Source: Flavobacterium sp. HJJ (GTDB lineage Bacteria > Bacteroidota > Bacteroidia > Flavobacteriales > Flavobacteriaceae). From it: DNA of 64,000 nt. Numbering within the stretch: the first letter of the stretch is position 1; each line of letters begins with the position of its first letter. The notes beneath the pieces were generated by a model. The model searched no databases, was not told the origin of the DNA, and saw only the letters and a list, made by a program, of their open reading frames with translations. The position numbers were made by a program, and so were the translations under genes. Of this stretch, positions 28,170 through 34,980 are shown piece after piece. Where the stretch lies: NCBI RefSeq assembly GCF_015351475.1, contig NZ_JADKPR010000007.1, positions 124,001 through 188,000 of the forward strand, given 5' to 3'.

Positions 28170-28640
28170 ATGACAACAGAAATCCTAACAACAACTCCAG
28201 ACAGTGAAATAGTCAGTTCCAGAATTGTAAATGCATCGAGAGAACTTGTTTTTCGTGCCTGGACAGAACCTGAACATTTAAAAAAATGGTGGGGACCAGC
28301 CGGCTTTACAAATACTTTTCATGAATTTGATTTCCGGGTAGGCGGAAAATGGAGTTTCATCATGCATGGCCCTGACAAGGGAAACTACCCTAATGAATGT
28401 GAATTTATTAAAATTGAAGTACCTTCATTAATAGCATGGAAACGTCATTCCAAACCACTGTTTCAAATATTGGCCGCGTTTGAAGAAGTATCTAGCGAAA
28501 AAACAAAAATTGTTTTTAAAATGCTTTTTAATTCTGCAGAAGAATGCAATAAATTAAAGCCTTTTGTGGTCGATAAAAACGAAGAGAACTTTGACAGACT
28601 TGAAAATAAATTAAAAATAATGGCTCAGGAAACCAGATAA
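28170..28640 (+). CDS. SRPBCC domain protein, AHSA1 type
   Basis: A 156-residue START/Bet v1-like protein of the activator-of-Hsp90 C-terminal (AHSA1) group. The helix-grip start SSRIVNASRELVFRAWTEPEHLKKWWGPAGF and the GGKWSFIMHGPDG-like strand are the family hallmarks. Despite the family name, such bacterial proteins have no proven Hsp90 role; they bind small hydrophobic ligands or have unknown function. It is divergent from dnaK across a 317-base gap and stands alone. Confidence 0.88.
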   Translation: MTTEILTTTPDSEIVSSRIVNASRELVFRAWTEPEHLKKWWGPAGFTNTFHEFDFRVGGKWSFIMHGPDKGNYPNECEFIKIEVPSLIAWKRHSKPLFQILAAFEEVSSEKTKIVFKMLFNSAEECNKLKPFVVDKNEENFDRLENKLKIMAQETR

Positions 28641-28793
28641 CAGAAACATCTTTTCTCTAAAAAAATGTATTTTTATTTTTTTGAAAAGACACCACAACCC
28701 TTGTTTTCACTAGCTTCTCCCCTTATTATTACTGCATTTTAATTATTCCAAAAAGATTTCATTGTATTTTCTTAACAAAAAATTAACTCAAAC

Positions 28794-28839
28794 ATTTGTA
28801 TATACAAATATAAATAATGTTACATTTGTACCAACAAAT
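28794..28839 (+). promoter_or_regulatory. Promoter with two palindromic operators for the MarR operon
   Basis: Two 16-base sites share ATTTGT-N4-ACAAAT: ATTTGTATATACAAAT (28794-28809, perfect palindrome) and ATTTGTACCAACAAAT (28824-28839), centre spacing 30 bp. The second overlaps TACATTTG (28821-28828), a match to the -7 box TAnnTTTG. The first overlaps a TTTG (28795-28798) that could be the -33 box. A bound repressor would block both elements. Confidence 0.7.
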
Positions 28840-28852
28840 AAGATATGAAGCC

Positions 28853-29308
28853 ATGAAGATTGAAGATGAATTAAAAAGCACGGTTGAATACAGTAAAGCA
28901 AAACAAATTGTTTTGAATATCATGTATACTGTAAACGTAATTACAGAACGCTTTAATGATATCATAAAACCTTATGACATATCAGGAGAACAATTCAATG
29001 TATTACGAATATTAAGAGGACAAAAAGGATGCCCTGCCAATATGTGCATTATACAGGAACGAATGCTCGCCAAAACAAGCAATACAACGAGATTAGTAGA
29101 TAAATTATTATTGAAAGATTTGGTTACCCGCAACGTATGCCCAGATAACCGAAGAAAAATTGAAGTTCTGATTACTCAAAAAGGTCTTGATTTATTGGCC
29201 GAATTAGATCCAAAAGTACAGGAACACGAAGAGTTTTTTGCTAAAAATTTAAACACAGAAGAATTAGAACAGCTGAACAGCTTACTAGAAAAATACCGAA
29301 CTAAATAA
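28853..29308 (+). CDS. MarR family transcriptional regulator
   Basis: A winged-helix repressor of about 151 residues. The fold is clear: IMYTVNVITERFNDIIKPYDISGEQFNVLRILRG (dimer and first DNA-binding helices), QERMLAKTSNTTRLVDKLLLKDLVTR (recognition helix) and CPDNRRKIEVLITQKGLDLL (wing and last helices). I chose the ATG at 28853; the in-frame ATG at 28817 lies upstream of or inside the -7 box and operator. It starts the operon with the nitroreductase (11 bases after) and YceI genes. It probably represses its own operon through the two palindromes upstream; the inducer is unknown. Confidence 0.92.
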   Translation: MKIEDELKSTVEYSKAKQIVLNIMYTVNVITERFNDIIKPYDISGEQFNVLRILRGQKGCPANMCIIQERMLAKTSNTTRLVDKLLLKDLVTRNVCPDNRRKIEVLITQKGLDLLAELDPKVQEHEEFFAKNLNTEELEQLNSLLEKYRTK

Positions 29309-29319
29309 AATAAATAAAT

Positions 29320-29952
29320 ATGAGCAATTTTTTGAATAATCAGAATTGGAGATACGCAACAAAGAAATTTGATGCAACAAAAAAAGTATCAGCAGAGGAT
29401 TTAAACACATTAAAAGAAGCAATTCGATTGAGTTCTTCTTCATACGGATTACAGCCTTATAAAGTAATCATCGTAGAAAATCCAGAATTAAGAGCGCAGC
29501 TCCAGCCAGCAGCTTGGGGACAGACACAAATAGTAGATGCTTCACATTTATTCATTTTTGCAAATGACACAAACATTGGTGATGAAGCAATTGATGAGTT
29601 TTTGAATGCCATCAGTGTTGAAAGAGAGACTCCTCTTGAAGCATTGGCTGGATATGGGGAATTTATGAAATCTAAAATTTCTACTTTGGAACCATCACTT
29701 AAAAACATCTGGACATCAAAACAAACGTATTTAGCATTAGGCAACTTACTAAACGCTGCTGCCGAGCTAAAAATTGACGTAACTCCAATGGAAGGTTTTG
29801 TACCTGCACAGGTAAACGAAATATTAGGCTTAGACAAACTAAATTTAAATGCTTCGCTTATCGCAACTATTGGCTACCGTCATGAGGAAGACGGTACTCA
29901 ATTCTACAAAAAAGTTAGAAAATCACAAGAAGAATTATTTATCACTTTATAA
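29320..29952 (+). CDS. NAD(P)H-dependent nitroreductase family oxidoreductase
   Basis: An FMN-dependent nitroreductase of 210 residues, of NfsB type. Landmarks: WRYATKKFDATKKVS at the N-terminus (FMN phosphate binding), LSSSSYGLQPYKVIIVENP near residue 45, and the C-terminal ATIGYRHEEDGTQFYKKVR. These enzymes use NAD(P)H to reduce quinones or nitro compounds. It follows the MarR gene by 11 bases and precedes YceI by 47, so it probably acts in a stress or electrophile response controlled by MarR. Confidence 0.92.
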   Translation: MSNFLNNQNWRYATKKFDATKKVSAEDLNTLKEAIRLSSSSYGLQPYKVIIVENPELRAQLQPAAWGQTQIVDASHLFIFANDTNIGDEAIDEFLNAISVERETPLEALAGYGEFMKSKISTLEPSLKNIWTSKQTYLALGNLLNAAAELKIDVTPMEGFVPAQVNEILGLDKLNLNASLIATIGYRHEEDGTQFYKKVRKSQEELFITL

Positions 29953-29999
29953 TAACAATAATTACTAATTCGAATTCAATCATTTTAAACAATTAAAAC

Positions 30000-30566
30000 A
30001 TGAAAAATTTAAAAACTATCGCCTTAGCATTCGTAGTAGCATTATCTACTGTAGCAGTAACTGCACAAACTAAAAAAATTGATGCAGCAAAAAGTAACAT
30101 CAACTGGGTTGGAAAAAAAGTAACAGGTCAGCACTCAGGAACTGTAGGATTCAAAAGCGGTGCTCTAGTATTCAAGAAAAATGTATTATCAGGAGGTTCT
30201 TTTACTGTTGATATGACTTCATTGACAGCTACAGATCTTACAGGTGAATACCAAGGAAAATTAAACGGTCACTTAAAAGCTGATGACTTTTTTGGAACTG
30301 ATAAATTCCCAACTTCAACTTTAGTTTTCAAAACTATCGCTCCAAAAGGAAAAGATGTTTACACTGTAAATGCTGATTTAACAATAAAAGGAATCACTAA
30401 ACCAGTTACTTTTGACATCACTGTAAAAGGAAACACTGCAACTACTGCTTTCAATGTAGACCGTACTAAATATGACATTAAATACAATTCTAAATCATTC
30501 TTCGAAAGCATTGGAGACAAAGCTATCTATGATGAATTTGAATTAACAGTAAACTTGAACTTTTAA
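30000..30566 (+). CDS. YceI family periplasmic protein
   Basis: A secreted lipocalin-like protein of 188 residues with a signal peptide cleaved after about residue 22 (VAVTAQ). The YceI domain fills the rest: AKSNINWVGKKVTGQHSGTVGFKSG, ADDFFGTDKFPTSTLVF and VNADLTIKGITKPVTFDITVKG are the usual strands. YceI proteins bind polyisoprenoid chains and are often induced by base or oxidative stress. It is the last gene of the MarR operon; hairpins follow downstream. Confidence 0.94.
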   Translation: MKNLKTIALAFVVALSTVAVTAQTKKIDAAKSNINWVGKKVTGQHSGTVGFKSGALVFKKNVLSGGSFTVDMTSLTATDLTGEYQGKLNGHLKADDFFGTDKFPTSTLVFKTIAPKGKDVYTVNADLTIKGITKPVTFDITVKGNTATTAFNVDRTKYDIKYNSKSFFESIGDKAIYDEFELTVNLNF

Positions 30567-30589
30567 TTTTAGAATTCAATACCGAAGCG

Positions 30590-30613
30590 GAGGCTGTCTT
30601 TTTAGGCAGCCTC
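30590..30613 (+). terminator. Hairpin after YceI
   Basis: GAGGCTG (30590-30596) pairs with CAGCCTC (30607-30613). The downstream T-content is modest (TTCTTGCTT), so it may be a weak terminator. It lies 23 bases past the YceI stop. Confidence 0.6.
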
Positions 30614-30657
30614 TTCTTGCTTATATTAGACAGTACTATTTAAGTTTAACCAAGACA

Positions 30658-30689
30658 AAAGCCTGCAGATCATTCAATTTGCAGGCTTT
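30658..30689. terminator. Bidirectional terminator between YceI and the alpha/beta hydrolase
   Basis: A perfect 10-bp stem, AAAGCCTGCA (30658-30667) with TGCAGGCTTT (30680-30689), with T-rich sequence past the plus side. It sits between two convergent genes. The minus-strand T-run is short. Confidence 0.75.
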
Positions 30690-30760
30690 AGTTTTTGAAT
30701 TAAAATTTCAATGTTGATATACAGCATTAGTTGTATATGTGACCATTAAAAAAGTTTTTA

Positions 30761-31810
30761 TCACTTCAGATTTGTTTTAAAGAAAGTGTCTAATTTATCA
30801 AATGGAATAATATCCGCTTTATCATACAAATCTACGTGAACTGCATTAGGAATTATCATTAGTTCCTTGGGTTCGGATGCCATTTTATAGACATCTTCAC
30901 TGAAATAACGGGAGTGTGCATTTTCACCCGCAATTAAAAGCATCGGACGCGGAGAAATTTCTTTGATGTATGTCAGCAGCGGCATATTCATAAAAGACAG
31001 AGCATTGGTAATTGTCCAGCCTTTGTTGGAGTTTAATGAACGTTCGTGGTAGCCTCTTGATGTTTTGTAATAGTCGAAATACTCTTTTATAAATTGTGGT
31101 TCATCACCGTTTAATTTTGCTGGCAGATGTACTGCAGGAAAAGCCGGCGTACCATTTTCGGCATCGGTCCAGCGCTGAAAACTCATTTTTTCAAATGCTT
31201 TTGTGCGTTCTTCTGCGGTCATTTTATCGTAATAGCCTTTGGCAAGCACTCTCGACATATCGTACATACTGGTAGTGGCAACTGCTTTGACACGCTTGTC
31301 AACAATTGCAGCATTTAACGCAAAACCGCCAAAACCGCAAATTCCGATGATGCCAATTTTATTTCTGTCTACATTTTTTTGGAGTCCCAGAAAATCGACA
31401 GCAGCGCTAAAATCTTCGGTGTTGATATCTGGTGATGCGATATTACGTGGCTCACCTCCGCTTTCGCCCGTATAGGAAGGATCAAATGTTACAACTGCAA
31501 AACCTCTTTCCGCCATTTGATTTGCATATAAACCTGATGACTGCTCTTTTACCGCGCCAAAAGGACCGCTTATTGCCAATGCCGGCAACTGTATGTTTTC
31601 TGCGTTTTTAGGCAGATATAAATCGCCTGAAAGTGTAATACCGTAACGAGTTTTAAACGTTACTGCTGTTCTTGTTACTTTTTCGCTTAACTGAAAAGTA
31701 TAATGTTCTGTTGTGCTCATTTTTTTTGAATTTGTTTTCGTTTTTTTATTTTGTGCAAAAGATTGTCCGATTATCAAGAACATCATTGCCATTAGAAATG
31801 TCTTTTTCAT
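30761..31810 (-). CDS. Secreted alpha/beta hydrolase with Cys nucleophile (dienelactone hydrolase-like)
   Basis: A 349-residue protein with a signal peptide to about residue 19. The nucleophile elbow reads GICGFGG, so Cys replaces the usual Ser, as in dienelactone hydrolase. Other triad candidates are an acidic residue near 300 and the His of PNAVHVDLYD near residue 330. The oxyanion stretch is near LAISGPFGAVKEQ, and QMAERGFAVVTFDPSYTGESGG is a typical family helix and strand. Substrate is unknown. It is separate from the cupin gene by 229 bases that hold only a hairpin. Confidence 0.82.
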   Translation of the reverse strand: MKKTFLMAMMFLIIGQSFAQNKKTKTNSKKMSTTEHYTFQLSEKVTRTAVTFKTRYGITLSGDLYLPKNAENIQLPALAISGPFGAVKEQSSGLYANQMAERGFAVVTFDPSYTGESGGEPRNIASPDINTEDFSAAVDFLGLQKNVDRNKIGIIGICGFGGFALNAAIVDKRVKAVATTSMYDMSRVLAKGYYDKMTAEERTKAFEKMSFQRWTDAENGTPAFPAVHLPAKLNGDEPQFIKEYFDYYKTSRGYHERSLNSNKGWTITNALSFMNMPLLTYIKEISPRPMLLIAGENAHSRYFSEDVYKMASEPKELMIIPNAVHVDLYDKADIIPFDKLDTFFKTNLK

Positions 31811-31979
31811 TGATAGTAAAATTTAATGATTTTTATGCCAAAAGTGAATTCAAAATAGTCCAATCATAGCCAGCACCAATATTTCACTCAGCAAGTACAC
31901 CCAACATTGTTATTCCCACACAGGGGTAATGACACAAGTCTGCGGATATTGGGATGTCAAAAGATGCCATTATTGACGT

Positions 31980-32007
31980 AGTCGGGATATACTAAGAGTT
32001 CCCGACT
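31980..32007. other. Inverted repeat in the hydrolase-cupin gap
   Basis: A perfect 8-bp stem, AGTCGGGA (31980-31987) with TCCCGACT (32000-32007). No T-run follows on either side, so it is not a clear intrinsic terminator. It lies 33 bases after the cupin stop and could be a weak terminator or an operator. Confidence 0.45.
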
Positions 32008-32039
32008 GTACTTAAACTAACAAATTGGACTGTTTTTAA

Positions 32040-32465
32040 TTATTTTTCAGATGCCGCTGTGTTTGCTTCTGCAAAATCATCATCTGATACGGGCTGAAGC
32101 CAGGTTACTTGCTTTTCATCTTTAAAATTGGTGATGGCGATGTGAACCATTTTAGTCGCTGCTGTTGCTCCGTGCCAATGTTCGGTGTTTTCGGGAATGT
32201 TTATGACATCGCCTTTTTTTATAAATTGCGCCGATTTTCCTTTTTCCTGATACAATCCAGTGCCTTCAATGACGAGCAATACCTGACCTTTTGGGTGCGT
32301 ATGCCAGACTGTTCTTGCGTTAGGTTCAAAAGTTACTGCTCCGGCAGAAAAATTGTTATTTTTGTCCTGACTTATCAATGGCGATAAAAAGGCATTTCCG
32401 GAGAACCAATCGCCGGGTAATTTTTCTCCTTTTGGAAAAATGGATTCGTTATTATCTGTTTTCAT
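32040..32465 (-). CDS. Cupin domain protein
   Basis: A small beta-barrel protein of 141 residues. I chose the ATG at 32465 (MKTDNNESIFPKGEKL); the longer in-frame start at 32561 would overlap the end of the AraC gene and place the -7 box inside the reading frame. The conserved cupin motif 1 (WHTHPKGQVLLVIEGTG) supplies metal-binding His residues, and motif 2 includes PENTEHWHGA. It resembles the small cupins found with quinone or carboxymuconolactone decarboxylase genes. The AraC gene lies immediately upstream in the same direction. Confidence 0.86.
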   Translation of the reverse strand: MKTDNNESIFPKGEKLPGDWFSGNAFLSPLISQDKNNNFSAGAVTFEPNARTVWHTHPKGQVLLVIEGTGLYQEKGKSAQFIKKGDVINIPENTEHWHGATAATKMVHIAITNFKDEKQVTWLQPVSDDDFAEANTAASEK

Positions 32466-32497
32466 TTTTTCTCGATTTTTGGTTTTATAATCTAAGG

Positions 32498-32505
32498 CAA
32501 AGGTA
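32498..32505 (-). promoter_or_regulatory. Candidate -7 box for the cupin gene
   Basis: On the minus strand the bases read TACCTTTG, a match to TAnnTTTG, 33 bases ahead of the chosen ATG. No clear TTG is present at the usual -33 distance, as expected for an activator-dependent promoter. Confidence 0.45.
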
Positions 32506-32530
32506 TGTCGGGAAATTATGGCCGGGCTAA

Positions 32531-32565
32531 AGATTATCAAACCAAAAATTAAGATAATCAAACCA
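32531..32565 (-). promoter_or_regulatory. Direct repeats spaced 21 bp upstream of the cupin promoter
   Basis: AGATTATCAAACCA (32531-32544) and AGATAATCAAACCA (32552-32565) differ at one base and start 21 bp apart, two helical turns. They sit about 26-60 bases upstream of the -7 box and overlap the last codons of the AraC gene. AraC family proteins typically bind such in-phase direct repeats. Confidence 0.5.
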
Positions 32566-33436
32566 TCGCTTCGCGAATTGATTTTGGATTTGTACCCGTT
32601 ATTTTTTTGAAGAAATTATTGAAGTAAGTAGGATATTCAAAGCCGAGTGCGTAGGCTATCTCTGCGATATTCCAATCGGTATGCTGTAACAGAGCTTTTG
32701 CTTCTGCCACAATTCTTTCGGTGATATGGGTCGTAGTGGACTTTCCGGTAACTTCTTTGACCACACGATTCAGATAATTGACATGCACATTAAGATTTTG
32801 TGCATAGTCCTGTGCGGTTTTTAGCTGCAACGGATTTTCGCTGGTTTCGACAGGAAATTGTCTCTCTAACAATTCGAGGAAAACAGCTGTTATTCTGGAA
32901 GATGCATTTTTATTTTGATTGTAATTTTCCGAAGGCTGTAACTTTAAAGCTTCGTGTATGATCAAGCTGATGTAGCTGCGAATGAGTTCATCCTTAAAAA
33001 CATAGCTGCTTTTTTGTTCATCGATCATTTTTTGAAAAATAGTATTGAGAAACAAACGCTGTTCTTCGGAAATTTTTAATACCGGCGTTCCGTCAATTTT
33101 AAAAAATGCGGATTGGTGCAGACTTTCCGAGCGGTCAATCTGTTTTAAAAAATCCTCTGAAAACAGACAGGTATAACCAATATATTCGGTAGTCAGCGTT
33201 TCCCACGAATAGGGAATATGAGGATTTCCAAAGAATAAAATAGTCCCGTCCTGTTCAAAAGTTTTATCTGAATAATGAATTTTGCTTTTACCGGTTGTCA
33301 GGCATATTTTAAAGAAGTCTTTTCTGCTGTAGTTTCGTGTGGCTTCGCTGTCATCTTCAATCTGAAATGCTTTAAAACCTTTCAGTTTTAACTGATCGTT
33401 AAACTCGGAAACTATTCGTGTTTTATTGTCTTTCAT
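32558..33436 (-). CDS. AraC family transcriptional regulator
   Basis: A 292-residue activator-type protein. The N-terminal half is a cupin-like sensing domain (KICLTTGKSKIHYSDKTFEQDGTILFFGNPHIPYSWE). The C-terminal half has two helix-turn-helix motifs: QDYAQNLNVHVNYLNRVVKEVTGKSTTTHI and LLQHTDWNIAEIAYALGFEYPTYFNNFFKKITG. It is followed in the same direction by the cupin gene, after 92 bases that carry paired direct repeats. I infer that it controls the cupin gene; the signal is unknown. Confidence 0.93.
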   Translation of the reverse strand: MKDNKTRIVSEFNDQLKLKGFKAFQIEDDSEATRNYSRKDFFKICLTTGKSKIHYSDKTFEQDGTILFFGNPHIPYSWETLTTEYIGYTCLFSEDFLKQIDRSESLHQSAFFKIDGTPVLKISEEQRLFLNTIFQKMIDEQKSSYVFKDELIRSYISLIIHEALKLQPSENYNQNKNASSRITAVFLELLERQFPVETSENPLQLKTAQDYAQNLNVHVNYLNRVVKEVTGKSTTTHITERIVAEAKALLQHTDWNIAEIAYALGFEYPTYFNNFFKKITGTNPKSIREAMV

Positions 33437-33565
33437 TCTGCAAAGTTAAGAAATTCAAACTACTTTAATGACAATGATTTTTTACAGACTTTATGTAAAC
33501 CTGAGTTCGATTAATATTTTATCGCTATAAAACAGACAATCAATAACTTATGTTCTTTTCGATTC

Positions 33566-33647
33566 ATCCTGCAAGGTCTTTTTCATGACCATATAGGTAT
33601 AACTTATTAATAGCAATACCTACAAGGTTAAAAAAACCTTGCAGGAT
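33566..33647. repeat. Palindromic repeat (CCTGCAAGGT type)
   Basis: ATCCTGCAAGGT (33566-33577) and ACCTTGCAGGAT (33636-33647) form a perfect 12-bp inverted repeat 58 bases apart. A second hairpin uses CCTACAAGGTT (33619-33629) with the shared right arm AACCTTGCAGG (33635-33645). The 337-base gap 33437-33773 contains this repeat and nothing else I can support; a 64-codon open frame there is inside the repeat. Confidence 0.7.
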
Positions 33648-33773
33648 TATAAACATCAATAAAATCAGCGTATTAATAATCGAACTCAGGTTGTAAATAA
33701 AATCATGAGAGCTGTATGTGAAAATACATGTAAGACACGAATATTTTATGCCTTCCATTATCTTTTCCAGTTT

Positions 33774-34970
33774 TTAATCTGCGTGTTCGCCGCTGCCTTT
33801 TGATTGTGCCAATAAATAATAAGCACCTTTAACTACGATTTTAGCATCAGATGAAATTTCTTCAATCAGTTTTACTTCGGTATAGCCCAAATCGGTTGTT
33901 CCTACAGCAACTTCAACTGCTTTGAAATGAATTTCATTATGAGCTTCTTCTTTGCGATTACCTTCCTTTTTAGAAACTTCTTCGTGCTGGTCTTCCTGAA
34001 TGTAGATGAAATACTTATCTCCGTTTTTTACAACTGCATCTTTAGGCAGTGCAGGAACAGTCTGGTTCGAAATATTGATGTTCGCTGCCACATACATTCC
34101 AGGAATCAAATCTTTAGTATTACCCGGATTGATTTTAGCGTGTACATCAACTGTCTTACTTTCATTGGAAAATGATTTATTGATGCCAAATATTTTTCCT
34201 TTGATGGATTTATTCGATTGATTCGTCAATATAAAATCGACTTCCTGACCGATGGAGATTTTGCCCAAATCCTTTTCAAATACATTCAGATCAAGGTGCA
34301 TCTGGCTGTTGTCGACCACTTCAAAAAGCGTGATCCCAGTGTCTGCAAATGCGCCTTTGGTGATGCTGATTTTACCCACATAACCGCTGATTGGAGCGAC
34401 AATTGGAACCAAAGACGTACTGCCTTTCGGATTTACATTCAGTGCCTGCAGTTTATTTTTGGCCGCCTGTGCTTTGGCTTTTTCAGAAGCAAGTTTTGAT
34501 TTTACTTCCTGAAACGTTTTTCGCGGATTGACATTTTCTTCGCTCAGTGTTTTTTGACGTATGAATTCCTGCTCCAAGTATTCAATATTTGCTGCTGCCG
34601 ACTGATATTCTTCCTGCATTCCGGAAACTTCCAGATTTTGAAGGGTTGCCAGTGTTTTACCTTTGGTGACATAGGTTCCTTCCAAAACAAAAATATCTTT
34701 TACAACACCGCCAATCAGTGTCGAAACATCTGCTCGGTTTTGTGGCGGAACGGCCGTATAACCATTGGCTTTGATGACGGTATTGAGATTTTTCATTTCA
34801 AGACTGCCTGTTTCAATCCCGATGGTTTCGACTTGTTTTTTGGTTAATGCAACTTCCGTTTCGGATTGTTCTTCTTCATGTTCATCTTCTGTTTTCTTTT
34901 GACCGCAGGAAACCAGCAGGAAAAAAGAAATGGAGAGCAGAAATATTTTATTGATTATTATATTTTTCAT
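33774..34970 (-). CDS. RND efflux periplasmic adaptor (CusB/CzcB type)
   Basis: A 398-residue membrane-fusion lipoprotein (lipobox LLVSC, MKNIIINKIFLL start). I chose the ATG at 34970, ten bases after the end of the upstream CusA-TolC gene; the longer in-frame start at 35069 overlaps that gene and lacks the signal sequence at its N-terminus. Lipoyl and hairpin parts are visible: GGVVKDIFVLEGTYVTKGKTLA (about 90-110), a coiled helical hairpin, then SLVPIVAPISGYVGKISITKGAF (about 200-220) and the beta-barrel. His-rich stretches (QEDQHEE, EEAHNEIH) may bind metal. It bridges the pump and outer-membrane channel. Confidence 0.92.
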   Translation of the reverse strand: MKNIIINKIFLLSISFFLLVSCGQKKTEDEHEEEQSETEVALTKKQVETIGIETGSLEMKNLNTVIKANGYTAVPPQNRADVSTLIGGVVKDIFVLEGTYVTKGKTLATLQNLEVSGMQEEYQSAAANIEYLEQEFIRQKTLSEENVNPRKTFQEVKSKLASEKAKAQAAKNKLQALNVNPKGSTSLVPIVAPISGYVGKISITKGAFADTGITLFEVVDNSQMHLDLNVFEKDLGKISIGQEVDFILTNQSNKSIKGKIFGINKSFSNESKTVDVHAKINPGNTKDLIPGMYVAANINISNQTVPALPKDAVVKNGDKYFIYIQEDQHEEVSKKEGNRKEEAHNEIHFKAVEVAVGTTDLGYTEVKLIEEISSDAKIVVKGAYYLLAQSKGSGEHAD

Positions 34971-34980
34971 AATGAATATA

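Noticed and set aside
28817..28852. Upstream ATG for the MarR gene
   Set aside because: The first 12 codons overlap the -7 promoter box and the second operator palindrome, so the ATG at 28853 is preferred.
33564..33758. Open frame of 64 codons in the gap after the CusB gene
   Set aside because: It lies over the palindromic repeat at 33566-33647, has no homology I recognise and no ribosome-binding site.
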